Shown: positions 8,992 through 17,457, counted from the stretch's first letter. The stretch: DNA of 60,502 nucleotides from CAZBWE01 sp964581905 (GCA_964581905.1 CAZOQJ010000002.1:1-60502), one strand, 5' to 3'. The notes: generated from the sequence alone by a model not told the origin. Made by a program: numbers and translations.

Positions 8992-9210
8992 ATGCCAATA
9001 GTAGATGGTCAGTATCAGGCGAAGATATATTCTGATTTTAAGGGCGTTGAGGCCAATGAAGGTGCGGTATATTTTTCGGATGTGATGTTTTGCATTACGT
9101 GGGCGAAGGGCAAGATTCTGCAAATTGCCACTATGGAATATGATAAGTGTGTAAAGTGCATGAAAGGCACATTTGAAATGGGCTGGCGATATTCTCAGAA
9201 GGTCAAGTGA
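8992..9210 (+). CDS. Shortened paralogue of the preceding gene
   Basis: A 72-residue protein made from the first ~9 residues and the C-terminal half of the preceding protein. IYSDFKGVEANEGAVYFSDV matches IYSNFNGVEADEGSIYFSDV, and both end in EMGWR. Cysteines have been gained (CVKCMKG) in a small insertion before FEMGW. The frame is open and there is a CAGGAG site upstream, so it may be expressed. It could be a neofunctionalised fragment or a decaying copy. leuB follows 35 bp later. Confidence 0.55.
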   Translation: MPIVDGQYQAKIYSDFKGVEANEGAVYFSDVMFCITWAKGKILQIATMEYDKCVKCMKGTFEMGWRYSQKVK

Positions 9211-9245
9211 GATTTGCTACAACGTGAATATGAAAGGAATGTGGC

Positions 9246-10325
9246 GTGTATAAGATTGCTGTAATACCTGGTGACGGGACTGGGCCGGAAGTAACGGTTG
9301 AGGCGGTTAAGGTTTTAAAGGTTGCTGCAGACAAGTTCAAATTCAAAGTTGATTTGACCGAGTTTGATTTCGGCGGCGAAAGGTACAAAAGAACAGGCGA
9401 GACACTGCCGGACAGCTCTATCGAGGAGCTTCGTAAATTCGATGTTATTCTGTTAGGCGCTATCGGCCATCCGGACGTTGCGCCGGGTATCCTTGAAAAA
9501 GGTATACTTCTCAAGGCCCGGTTTGCGCTTGACCAGTATATAAACCTTCGGCCGGTCAAATTATATCCGGGAGTTGAAACGCCTTTGAAGGATAAAGGCC
9601 CCGACGATATCGATTTCGTCGTTGTTCGTGAAAACACCGGCGATGCATACACCGGCACAGGCGGATTTACTATGAAAGGAACGCCCAATGAAGTGGCTGT
9701 GCAGTCGGCTGTTTATAATCGTTTTCAGGTCGACCGCTGCTTAAAGTACGCATTCGAATACGCGCGCAAATACGGCAAAAAGGCACGTGGTAGAGGAAAA
9801 AATAATACGCTTGCTTTGTGCGGCAAGACCAACGTGCTGACATATATCTATGACCTCTGGGAGCGGGCTTTTCATGAAATGGGCGAAAGCCAATATCCTG
9901 ATATAGTACGTGAGTATTATCATGTTGACGCAACGTGCATGTGGATGGTCAAGAACCCCGAATGGTTCGATGTTATTGTGACCGGAAATATGTTCGGTGA
10001 TATTATCACCGACCTCGGCGCAATTGTACAGGGTGGTATGGGCATTGCCGCAGGCGGTAATCTCAACCCGGAAGGCGTCAGTATGTTCGAGCCCATCGGC
10101 GGAAGCGCACCGAAATATACCGGCAAAGGCGTGATAAATCCTCTGGCTGCTATCTGTGCGGCGCAAATGATGCTCGCCGCCTTAGGCGAGGAAAAGGCAG
10201 CGGAGAAGGTGGAAAATGCCGTGATGTTCGTAACCGCCAACAAGCTCAAATCGCTGCAGGCAGGAAAAATGGGCTATTCGACAAGTGAAGTTGGCGATTT
10301 GGTTGCCGAAAAAGTCGCTGATTAG
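9246..10325 (+). CDS. leuB: 3-isopropylmalate dehydrogenase
   Basis: Oxidatively decarboxylates 3-isopropylmalate with NAD+, the third step specific to leucine synthesis. Shows the opening IAVIPGDGTGPEV, the substrate-binding arginines around QYINLRPVKLYPG, ENTGDAYTG, the K-T-N-V catalytic loop and the metal/cofactor segment VTGNMFGDIITDLGA, followed by EPIGGSAPKYTGKG. Length (359) is typical. The start is GTG at 9246 with an AAAGGA site 8-10 nt upstream. Isocitrate or tartrate dehydrogenases are relatives, but leuA, leuC and leuD upstream make LeuB the natural reading. Apparent last gene of the operon: a strong hairpin follows. Confidence 0.93.
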   Translation: MYKIAVIPGDGTGPEVTVEAVKVLKVAADKFKFKVDLTEFDFGGERYKRTGETLPDSSIEELRKFDVILLGAIGHPDVAPGILEKGILLKARFALDQYINLRPVKLYPGVETPLKDKGPDDIDFVVVRENTGDAYTGTGGFTMKGTPNEVAVQSAVYNRFQVDRCLKYAFEYARKYGKKARGRGKNNTLALCGKTNVLTYIYDLWERAFHEMGESQYPDIVREYYHVDATCMWMVKNPEWFDVIVTGNMFGDIITDLGAIVQGGMGIAAGGNLNPEGVSMFEPIGGSAPKYTGKGVINPLAAICAAQMMLAALGEEKAAEKVENAVMFVTANKLKSLQAGKMGYSTSEVGDLVAEKVAD

Positions 10326-10420
10326 AAAATCAAATATCAAAGTGCAAAATTGAGGAAGTTATCATCCAGCAGAAGCTTTCTGCTGGATGATTCCATAATT
10401 TTAATTTTTGAGTTTTAATC
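10326..10420. repeat. Heptamer arrays flanking a perfect hairpin (no gene inside)
   Basis: Left units AAATCAA, ATATCAA, AGTGCAA and AATTGAG (10326-10354) and right units around ATAATTT, TAATTTT and TGAGTTT (10395-10416) resemble the arrays that bound the four-helix-bundle gene at 7139-7588, again in inverted orientation. Instead of a gene, the centre holds only a perfect 14-bp hairpin. It may be an empty or minimal version of the same kind of unit. Confidence 0.5.
10361..10391 (+). terminator. Perfect 14-bp hairpin after leuB, possible terminator
   Basis: ATCATCCAGCAGAA (10361-10374) pairs without mismatch with 10378-10391 around a 3-base loop. It lies 35 bp after the leuB stop. The downstream sequence is AT-rich but lacks a clean T run, so termination is plausible rather than sure. 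Confidence 0.5.
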
Positions 10421-11428
10421 GTGCCTGCTAATCTAACACCGGAATATTTTAAGGCAGAGCAGTGGTACCGCGAGGCCACGACAAATGATGAGAAGATTCT
10501 TGCGCTTGAGCGGATGTTAGCGGTGATGCCCAAGCATAAGGGCACCGACCACTTAAAGGCGGACCTGCGAAGAAAGCTCAGTAAACTAAAAGAGGCGCCC
10601 CCAGGTAAAGGCAAGGCCAAACGCGTTGATATCTTCCATGTCCAGCGAAGCGGCGTAGGCCAGATTGTTCTACTGGGTGTGCCGAATAGCGGTAAAAGTT
10701 CTATCGTTGCAGCCCTTACTAATGCGAAGGTCAACGCTGCCGATTTTCCATTTGCCACGACTGCTCCTGTGCCGGGAATGGTGCAGTTCGAGGATGTCCA
10801 GATTCAGCTTGTTGATATGCCGCCGATTACCGCTGACTATATTGCACCCGGCCAGGTCGGGACATACCGCAATTGCGACCTTATTGCTGTTGTCATAGAC
10901 CTCTCAGCCGGGGCAAAAGAGCAAATGGATGTCTGCCTGGACTTTTTAGAATCCAGAGGTCTGCTCATTGATGCCGAAACTCCGGCTGTTGACCAGCAGG
11001 GCAACATGCTTGGCAAAAGGGCCTTTTGCATCTGCACAAAATCTGATATTGCAAAACCCGGAGCCTTTAAGGCCCTTAAAAAATCGCGACCTTCGGCCTC
11101 GCTCAGGGCGGGCAAGCGTCAGTTTGAATTTATCGAAATCTCGACAGAAACAGGAGCTGGGCTTGACAAGCTGCCCGAGAATTTGTTTCGATTGCTGAAT
11201 ATCATACGCATTTACGCCAAGCCGCCCGGCAAGAAACCTGATATGGATGAGCCGTTTACACTGCCGGCGGGCTCCACTGTTATGGATATGACCACAGCGA
11301 TTCACAGGGAGTTGGCTGATAAACTTAAATTTGCAAGAATCTGGGGGACCGGGGTCTATGACGGCCAAAACGCACAGAGAAATCATGTCCTTAACGATAA
11401 AGATATTATAGAATTGCACTTCTCTTGA
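10421..11428 (+). CDS. Obg/DRG-like GTPase with C-terminal TGS domain
   Basis: A 335-residue GTP-binding protein. G1 is GVPNSGKSS (86-94), the switch region PFATTAPVPG (110-119) is typical of the Obg/DRG group, G3 is VDMPP (131-135) and G4 is CTKSD (about 206-210). The last ~75 residues form a TGS domain. The Obg fold at the N-terminus is replaced by about 75 helical residues. Such proteins associate with ribosomes or RNA; the exact role is unknown. Between G4 and the TGS domain an insertion RPSASLRAGKR is encoded by a palindromic mini-repeat also seen in scpB. Start is GTG at 10421 inside a repeat array, so the ribosome site is weak. Confidence 0.8.
   Translation: MPANLTPEYFKAEQWYREATTNDEKILALERMLAVMPKHKGTDHLKADLRRKLSKLKEAPPGKGKAKRVDIFHVQRSGVGQIVLLGVPNSGKSSIVAALTNAKVNAADFPFATTAPVPGMVQFEDVQIQLVDMPPITADYIAPGQVGTYRNCDLIAVVIDLSAGAKEQMDVCLDFLESRGLLIDAETPAVDQQGNMLGKRAFCICTKSDIAKPGAFKALKKSRPSASLRAGKRQFEFIEISTETGAGLDKLPENLFRLLNIIRIYAKPPGKKPDMDEPFTLPAGSTVMDMTTAIHRELADKLKFARIWGTGVYDGQNAQRNHVLNDKDIIELHFS
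11090..11113. repeat. Mini-repeat inserted in frame in the GTPase gene
   Basis: CCTTCGGCCTCGCTCAGGGC matches the reverse complement of 28073-28092 in scpB with few differences (CCTTCGACCTTGCTCAGGAC). It is read here as R-P-S-A-S-L-R-A-G-K and in scpB in another frame as S-F-D-L-A-Q-D-R. The same repeat family therefore adds peptides to two unrelated proteins. Confidence 0.7.
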
Positions 11429-11485
11429 TTTTTCCCTAAAATTTTGGTTGTGAGGTTGATAAAACACAATATGGAAGGATTCGTT

Positions 11486-14400
11486 ATGCACAGATGGAAA
11501 ATAATCGCATTGATAGTGTTGTTCGGCAGTTGCTGCGCAATAGGTATTCAAAGCCGTTCTACGCCCGCCATAGCGGCCTCCGCGACGGCGGGATGTGATG
11601 CTGACGCGAATGTCAAAAGCAGGGATTATCCCATTCAGCCGGTATCGTTTACTGATGTTAAGATTAAGGATAGATTCTGGGCGCCGCGGATTGAGACGAA
11701 TCGAAAAGTAACGATTCCTTACACCTTTGAAAAGTGTGAGAAGACCGGCAGGATTGATAATTTTGCCATAGCAGGCGGCCTGATGAAAGGTGAGCATCGC
11801 GGCAGCTTCCCGTTCGATGATACCGACCCCTATAAAATTCTTGAAGGTGCATCTTATTCGTTGAGCGTCCATCCAGATGCAAAACTTGAAAAATATCTGG
11901 ATAAGCTGATTGTCAAAATCTCCGCTGCGCAGGAGGACGACGGCTACCTGTACACCTGTCGAACGAGTAATTCCAAGAGACTGCTTAAATGGTTTGGTGA
12001 ACAGCGCTGGTCGAGATTAAATGACAGCCATGAGCTTTATAACATGGGACATCTTTATGAGGCGGCGGTCGCACATTATCAGGCCACCGGCAAACGGACT
12101 CTGCTTGATGTTGCAATCAAAAATGCCGAGCTGCTGGATTCGGTATTCGGCCCGGACAAAAATGAAACTGCACCCGGCCATCAGCTTATTGAGATGGTAC
12201 TTGCGAGACTATACCGAATTAGCGGAGATGAAAAGCACCTCAAATTGGCCAAATTCTTCCTTGATACTCGTGGCCCCGGCGGCGGAGAGTACAACCAGTC
12301 TCATAAGAAAGTCATTGAGCAAAGCGAGGCGGTGGGCCACGCTGTACGGGCCTCATATATGTATTGCGGCATGGCTGATGTCGCAGCACTGACCGGCGAT
12401 AAGGGTTACCTCGATGCAGTCGACCGGATATGGGAGAATGTCGTCGCAAAAAAGCTGTATATTACCGGCGGTATCGGGGCCCAAAAAGATGGTGAAGCAT
12501 TCGGCAAAGACTACGAGCTGCCTAATGCAGAGGCATATTGCGAAACATGCGCTTCTGTCGGTAACGTTATGTGGAACCATCGGATGTTTCTGTCGCATGG
12601 TGATGCGAAATATATCGATGTTATGGAGCGAGTTCTCTATAACGGCTTACTTTCAGGCGTGTCACTAAGCGGTGACAGATTTTTCTATCCTAATCCACTT
12701 GAGTCGCGAGGCCGGTACAGACGCAGCCCGTGGTTTTCCTGCGCCTGCTGTCCCGGAAACATAGCCCGCTTTATTCCATCCGTTCCCGGATACGTATATG
12801 CGCGTAGCGAGGACAAGCTGTACGTCAATCTGTTCGTTAATGGTTCCGGCACCATATTGATAAAAGACAACGCCGTGCGGATAAAACAGAAGACTCGCTA
12901 TCCGTGGGATGGGGTGGTGAAGATAACTGTTGAGCCGCGGCGTTCGGCCAAGTTTACAATTTGTGTTCGTATTCCCGGCTGGGCGCAGAACCAGCCGGTG
13001 CCGAGTGATTTGTATTGCTTTGCCGATACCAGTGATGAAAAGGTGCGCCTGAGTATCAACGGTAAAGAAGTCGCGTTGGATATGGAAAAGGGCTTTGCCA
13101 GCATTGAGCGCACATGGAAGAAAGGTGATGTTATCGAATTGAATCTGCCGATGCCTGTGCGAAGGGTGCTGTCTCACGAGAAAGTTAAGACGAATACAGC
13201 AAAGGTGGCCCTGCAGCGTGGCCCGATTGTTTACTGTGCCGAGGGGATTGATAATGGCGGCCGTGTTCTTAACCTGCTTCTGTCTGATGAGGCCGAGCTG
13301 AGGGCAGAGTATAAAAAGAATTTGCTCGGCGGTGTAACAGTGATTCGCAGCAATGCCGTTGCGTTAGATGATGCTGAAGATAGAGCATCTCTGACAAGAA
13401 AAGAGCATAATTTCGTAGCGGTTCCTTACTACGCCTGGGCGAACCGCCGAATTGGCGAGATGGCAGTCTGGCTGGCGCGAGATGAATCGGCGGTGGAGGG
13501 AGCAAGGGCAGCCGTGGAAATCGATGCGGCTAAAACCGGCGAGCCGATTTCCAAATATATCTATGGGCAATTTATCGAGCATCTCGGCAGGTGTATTTAT
13601 GGCGGAATATGGGCGGAGATGTTAGAGGACCGAAAATTCTATTTTCCGATTATGGTAAATTACGACCCCTATCGCAGCACAGGTGGCGTTTCCAAAAACC
13701 ATCCTTTTGCGGTAGTCGGCGCCTCACCCTGGCAAATTATGGGCGCGGCTGATTCGGTTGTTATGGCCAAAGAAGATTCCTTCGTTGGCGAGCACACACC
13801 ACTCATTCAGCCTGATAGCGGCATCCGACAACCTGACCTCGGATTGGTTAAAAATAAACAATATGTTGGTTATATCTACCTCAAAGCCAAACAGCCCTCG
13901 TTTCTGTCTTCGCCTGCCCCTGCGTCTCCCGACGCAAGTCGGGGCAGCGGGACAGAAGACACGGGGGCGAATGTGACGGTATCGCTTATCTGGGGCGACC
14001 TTTCTTCGCCCGCCGAAGCGGGCTACGCCAAGGCAGGCAAACCGGAAGACCGACAGGACGTTCACTTCGCCGTTGGTGCGAATGAGTATATCAAGTGTCC
14101 ATTTCAGTTTACAGCCGGTGCAGACACTATAAAAGGCAAGCTGGAAATCAAGATAGCGGATAATTCATGTTTTGTTGGTACGGCTTCCCTGATGCCGGCG
14201 GACAATATCGATGGTATGCGTGCCGATACGATGGGGCTGCTCAAAGAGCTTAATGCCCCGATGTATCGCTGGCCCGGCGGAAATTTCGTCAGTGGTTACG
14301 ACTGGCGCGACGGCATCGGTGACAGGGACCGCAGGCCCCCTCGCAAAAATCCCGCCTGGACCGGCGTGGAGCACAATGACTTCGGCTTCCATGAATTTAT

Positions 14401-15469
14401 TCGCTTTTGCCGTCTGCTTAATGCCGAACCGTTAGTGACCGTCAACACCGGTTTCGGCGATGCCTACTCTGCGGCTGCTCAGTTGGAATACGCCAACGGT
14501 TCGGCTGATACAATTATGGGCTCTTTACGGGCCAAAAACGGTGAGCCGGAACCGTTTAATCTTCGCTACTGGTGCATCGGCAATGAAATGTGGGGAAACT
14601 GGCAGCTCGGCTATATGAAGCTGGAGCATTATGTTCTTAAACATAACTGGGTCGTGGACAAAATGCGTGAAGTGGACCCGAATATTGTCCCGATTGCCTC
14701 CGGAAATGTCGGCCCATGGAGCAAAGGATTACTACGGCACTGTTCGAATCACATTGACCTGATTGCGGAGCATTTTTATTGTAAGCAAAAATCGAACCTC
14801 ATCGAACATACATCCCAAATCGCCAACAATATCAAGCAGAAGGTTCAATTCCATCAGCAACTCCGTCAAAAATTGAATACCCTGAAAGGAAAAGACATCC
14901 GAATTGCCATGACCGAATGGAACTACTGGTATGGTCCGTATCTATTCGGCGAACTGGGAACGCGATATTTCCACAAAGACGCTTTGGGTATTGCCAAAGG
15001 CCTGCACGAATACTTTCGCCATTCGGATATAATGTTCCTGGCCAATTATGCCCAGACGGTCAACGTCATCGGTTGTATCAAGACTTCCAAAACCGATGCT
15101 GCCTTTGCCACTACAGCTTTGCCTTTGAAGCTCTACCGGCAGCACTTCGGCACGATTCCGGTCGAAGTTACGGGTGACATTTCTCCGCTCGATGTATCAG
15201 CCGCCTGGACGAGCGATAAGAAGGCGCTTACAATTGGAATTGTAAATCCTGCTGAGCGCAAATTTGAACTTGCATTGGATTTGCAGGGCGTTAAATTAGC
15301 CGGCACGGGCAAGCTCTGGCTTATTGCACACTCTGACCCTATGGCCTACAACGAACCCGGCAAAGAGCCACAGGTTGTGATTGAGGAAAAATCACTTTCA
15401 GATATCCCTGATACGTTAAACGTTCCACCGCTTAGCATCTGCCTTTACAAACTTGATACAATCAAATAA
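11486..15469 (+). CDS. Secreted GH127-GH51 fusion: beta-L- plus alpha-L-arabinofuranosidase
   Basis: A 1327-residue enzyme that should remove arabinofuranose from plant or algal glycans. A signal peptide (about 1-30) is followed by a GH127 domain (roughly 35-645). Its zinc/catalytic set is visible as E353 and C355 (CETC) and C421-C422 (SCACCPGN), matching the Glu and Cys ligands/nucleophile known for GH127 beta-L-arabinofuranosidases. A GH51 domain follows (about 670-1325), with the acid/base Glu near 1034 (GNEMWG) and the nucleophile Glu near 1144 (TEWNYWYG). Start ATG 11486 has an AAGGAT site; earlier in-frame starts at 11444 and 11471 lack one. Two palindromic mini-repeats lie in the linker/beta-sandwich part of the GH51 half. 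Both active sites look intact. Specificity is inferred. Confidence 0.88.
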   Translation: MHRWKIIALIVLFGSCCAIGIQSRSTPAIAASATAGCDADANVKSRDYPIQPVSFTDVKIKDRFWAPRIETNRKVTIPYTFEKCEKTGRIDNFAIAGGLMKGEHRGSFPFDDTDPYKILEGASYSLSVHPDAKLEKYLDKLIVKISAAQEDDGYLYTCRTSNSKRLLKWFGEQRWSRLNDSHELYNMGHLYEAAVAHYQATGKRTLLDVAIKNAELLDSVFGPDKNETAPGHQLIEMVLARLYRISGDEKHLKLAKFFLDTRGPGGGEYNQSHKKVIEQSEAVGHAVRASYMYCGMADVAALTGDKGYLDAVDRIWENVVAKKLYITGGIGAQKDGEAFGKDYELPNAEAYCETCASVGNVMWNHRMFLSHGDAKYIDVMERVLYNGLLSGVSLSGDRFFYPNPLESRGRYRRSPWFSCACCPGNIARFIPSVPGYVYARSEDKLYVNLFVNGSGTILIKDNAVRIKQKTRYPWDGVVKITVEPRRSAKFTICVRIPGWAQNQPVPSDLYCFADTSDEKVRLSINGKEVALDMEKGFASIERTWKKGDVIELNLPMPVRRVLSHEKVKTNTAKVALQRGPIVYCAEGIDNGGRVLNLLLSDEAELRAEYKKNLLGGVTVIRSNAVALDDAEDRASLTRKEHNFVAVPYYAWANRRIGEMAVWLARDESAVEGARAAVEIDAAKTGEPISKYIYGQFIEHLGRCIYGGIWAEMLEDRKFYFPIMVNYDPYRSTGGVSKNHPFAVVGASPWQIMGAADSVVMAKEDSFVGEHTPLIQPDSGIRQPDLGLVKNKQYVGYIYLKAKQPSFLSSPAPASPDASRGSGTEDTGANVTVSLIWGDLSSPAEAGYAKAGKPEDRQDVHFAVGANEYIKCPFQFTAGADTIKGKLEIKIADNSCFVGTASLMPADNIDGMRADTMGLLKELNAPMYRWPGGNFVSGYDWRDGIGDRDRRPPRKNPAWTGVEHNDFGFHEFIRFCRLLNAEPLVTVNTGFGDAYSAAAQLEYANGSADTIMGSLRAKNGEPEPFNLRYWCIGNEMWGNWQLGYMKLEHYVLKHNWVVDKMREVDPNIVPIASGNVGPWSKGLLRHCSNHIDLIAEHFYCKQKSNLIEHTSQIANNIKQKVQFHQQLRQKLNTLKGKDIRIAMTEWNYWYGPYLFGELGTRYFHKDALGIAKGLHEYFRHSDIMFLANYAQTVNVIGCIKTSKTDAAFATTALPLKLYRQHFGTIPVEVTGDISPLDVSAAWTSDKKALTIGIVNPAERKFELALDLQGVKLAGTGKLWLIAHSDPMAYNEPGKEPQVVIEEKSLSDIPDTLNVPPLSICLYKLDTIK
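13905..13961. repeat. Nested palindrome inserted in frame in GH51 half
   Basis: Outer arms TGTCTTC/GAAGACA (13905-13911, 13955-13961), middle arms CTGCCCC/GGGGCAG (13914-13920, 13941-13947) and inner arms TGCGTC/GACGCA (13921-13926, 13931-13936) pair around a TCCC loop. It encodes a Pro/Ala/Ser/Gly-rich stretch in a region away from the catalytic residues. The frame is kept. Confidence 0.8.
14008..14040. repeat. Second in-frame mini-repeat in GH51 half
   Basis: GCCCGC and GCGGGC (14008-14013, 14018-14023) pair around a CGAA loop and are followed by TACGCCAAGGCAGGCAA. The same tail occurs at 5835-5852. It encodes P-A-E-A-G-Y-A-K-A-G-K and lies only ~50 bp from the nested palindrome, so two elements have entered the same domain. 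Confidence 0.75.
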
Positions 15470-15523
15470 AATATGATACAGGTGATTAGCGCAATTTAAG
15501 TTTGAGAACGGGAGATTTTTTTG

Positions 15524-15715
15524 ATGGAATGCAAAAAAGAGCAGAACCTGAAAGACTGCAATTGTACATATCCATGTAGCAAGAAGGGAGTATGCTGCGA
15601 ATGTATAAAGTCTCATTTGGCTATAAAGGAGCTGCCTGCTTGCTGCTTTCCTGATGATGTTGAGAAAACCTACGACCGCAGCTTCAAGGCCTTCGCCAAG
15701 GCCTGGAATTTATAA
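15524..15715 (+). CDS. Small Cys-rich protein, DUF6485-like
   Basis: A 63-residue protein with eight cysteines: C3 (MECKKE), C12 and C14 (CNC), C18 (YPC), then C24-C25 and C27 (VCCEC) and C41-C42 (ACCFP; adjacent pairs counted singly here). It is likely to bind a metal or an Fe-S cluster. It resembles the DUF6485 family (an M-E-C-K opening and a C-C-E-C-I core), whose function is unknown. Start ATG 15524 has a GGAG site 10 nt upstream; a TTG sits just before it. Its last ~60 bp recur as a fragment after the next gene (17381-17443). Confidence 0.75.
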   Translation: MECKKEQNLKDCNCTYPCSKKGVCCECIKSHLAIKELPACCFPDDVEKTYDRSFKAFAKAWNL

Positions 15716-15800
15716 AGGAATCTTTTCAAACTGCGAGCCAAGCTAAAAGCCATTTTTTTCGAAAAGTGCAGATATAGTGGAGAAAGGATAGAATTGAGAA

Positions 15801-17360
15801 ATGCAATTGCTGGCAGGAAGATTTTCTATCCGATTTCATATTGCTGCAGTTGTTCTTTTACTCATCTTTGCATGCAGCCTTCGTCTGGCCTTTTTTTCAG
15901 GGTTTGTTCTTGGAGACGATGTTGGGTATGCTTATTGTGTATCCTATCTTGTAAAGGGTTCATATCCCCCTATTACTGATATTGGTTCTGTATTAGCGTG
16001 CCGGCCGGTACTACTTTACTTTATTACCTTACCAATATACTTTTTCGGCTGGTTTGACTGGAGCCTCGTTCTTCCTATTCTCTTGGCATCCCTTATGAAT
16101 ACGGTACTGATTTACATTGCTGGGAATAAACTGGCGAATCCCTTGGCAGGCATCCTTGCAGCGCTGGCGTATGTGACATTTCCATTAGATGCTGTGCATG
16201 CTACTACGATGAGCAATGACATTCTGTTATCGAGCTTTATCTGGGGCGGCGGGCTTCTTTTGCTGGTTTCGTATACCAACTATACCAGGAAACGATACCT
16301 TTTGTTAAGTTTCGTTTCCGGCTTTATCGTTGGGGCAGCGCTTGGCATCAAAATAAGTGCTCTGATTGCCCCTGCCGTTTTGTGTGTTCCATTGCTCGTG
16401 GCTTTGCGGAAAGACCTGAGAAAGGGTGGGTACAAAATTCTTATTGCCTGGGTGGGCGGATGGCTTATAGCGAATCTCCTGCTTTGCTTTTTTTTCTATA
16501 GGTTTACCGGCGATTTTCTTGCCCACTACCACACGGAAATGGAATTTAATCGGCAGTGCAATCCTTCAGGTTATATTCCGAGCAAAGAAAATCTTATTCA
16601 ATTTCTTCTGTATTATCCGAAACTCATTTTCGGCATTACCTGGGAAGGACATGTAGGGTGTCAATTTCTGCCCTACGGATTCTTTTTTGCGTGTTTTTTT
16701 CTCTGCCTGCCATTTGTTGTATTAAAACGCTTTAAAGCACTTCGTCTGCCAGCATTTCTGGCAATGGCATATTTGCTTATCATGCAATTTGCGCCTTTGC
16801 AACTCTTCCCGGATTATATCCCCATACACCGGTTGCCCCGTTTTCTTCACATCGCCTCTATCCCTTCTGCATTGGTGATAGGTATAGCCTTTGCCGTGGC
16901 GGTCAAACTGAGGCCCAGGTTAATAAGCATTGGTGTATGGGTCATGTTTATAGCTTTAATTGTGTCTTCTCTCTATTGGGCTTATATCAAGGCTTCGTTT
17001 TACAAAGATTGTGCGAAAGATGGGCGATGGGCGTGGGAAACTATTAAAAATACCTTTGAGCAAGAAATAATTACAGATGAGCGTATGTGGGATTATTTTA
17101 TGTTCAGAACCGGATTTCAGGCACCTTTTCAGATTAGTTGTTTTGAACAATTACCTCAGTCCATTCCTCAGGATTCTCTGGTCATTTTGGGAGGTGCGAG
17201 ATTTCCGGATCTATCCCCTGATTATGTCGACAATTGGTATAAAAACAGCGACATTAATGATTTTCACCTCATCGCAGAAGCTCCTTTTCCGCTCACCCCT
17301 TGGCGCTTGTCCAAACTTCGCATATATAAGGCCTATTCAGATGGAAAAGAGTCGAAATAG
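15801..17360 (+). CDS. Polytopic membrane glycosyltransferase, GT39/GT83 (PMT/ArnT) type
   Basis: A 519-residue membrane protein with about 10-12 hydrophobic segments. The first periplasmic loop carries GDD (VLGDDVGYA, about 34-42), the acidic pair typical of PMT/ArnT-type GT-C glycosyltransferases that use lipid-linked sugars. The remaining loops and the C-terminal soluble tail fit that fold. It probably glycosylates a lipid or protein on the outer side of the inner membrane; donor and acceptor are unknown. ATG 15801 follows a TTGAGAA stretch, a weak site. It lies between the DUF6485 gene and a copied fragment of that gene's 3' end, as if it had been inserted there. Confidence 0.75.
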   Translation: MQLLAGRFSIRFHIAAVVLLLIFACSLRLAFFSGFVLGDDVGYAYCVSYLVKGSYPPITDIGSVLACRPVLLYFITLPIYFFGWFDWSLVLPILLASLMNTVLIYIAGNKLANPLAGILAALAYVTFPLDAVHATTMSNDILLSSFIWGGGLLLLVSYTNYTRKRYLLLSFVSGFIVGAALGIKISALIAPAVLCVPLLVALRKDLRKGGYKILIAWVGGWLIANLLLCFFFYRFTGDFLAHYHTEMEFNRQCNPSGYIPSKENLIQFLLYYPKLIFGITWEGHVGCQFLPYGFFFACFFLCLPFVVLKRFKALRLPAFLAMAYLLIMQFAPLQLFPDYIPIHRLPRFLHIASIPSALVIGIAFAVAVKLRPRLISIGVWVMFIALIVSSLYWAYIKASFYKDCAKDGRWAWETIKNTFEQEIITDERMWDYFMFRTGFQAPFQISCFEQLPQSIPQDSLVILGGARFPDLSPDYVDNWYKNSDINDFHLIAEAPFPLTPWRLSKLRIYKAYSDGKESK

Positions 17361-17371
17361 CTCCAAAACAA

Positions 17372-17443
17372 ATGTTTGTGGATGATGTCGAAAAAACTTA
17401 CGACCGCAGTTTCAAGGCCTTCGCAAAGGCCTGGGGATTGTAA
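17372..17443 (+). pseudogene. Copied 3' end of the DUF6485-like gene
   Basis: A 23-codon open frame (MFVDDVEKTYDRSFKAFAKA, then W-G-L) matches the last 21 residues of the protein at 15524-15715 almost exactly; it starts at the same PDDVEK position and ends with its own stop. DNA identity is high with a few silent changes. The glycosyltransferase gene lies between the two copies. Only the tail is present, so it is a remnant. Confidence 0.85.
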
Positions 17444-17457
17444 GACTTCTTTTTCTT

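Larger units (their letters stand above)
8324..9210 (+). repeat. Local duplication with internal deletion (8324-8892 copied as 8920-9210)
   Basis: The end of the 80-residue gene with its 3' flank (8324-8370) recurs at 8920-8965, with only scattered mismatches around CTCCAGGC, TCTGG and AGAAATTTAT. The next gene's start (MPI-x-GQ, near 8467) recurs at 8992. From about 8711 on (IYSNFNGVEA) it recurs from about 9019 (IYSDFKGVEA) to the end. The second copy lacks about 210 bp of the middle. This reads as one tandem duplication followed by an internal deletion that left a shorter open frame. Confidence 0.75.

Noticed and set aside
10946..11872. 308-codon minus-strand frame across the GTPase/glycosidase junction
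   Set aside because: It lies opposite two well-supported genes, crosses their intergenic gap and has a low-quality translation; it is a shadow frame.
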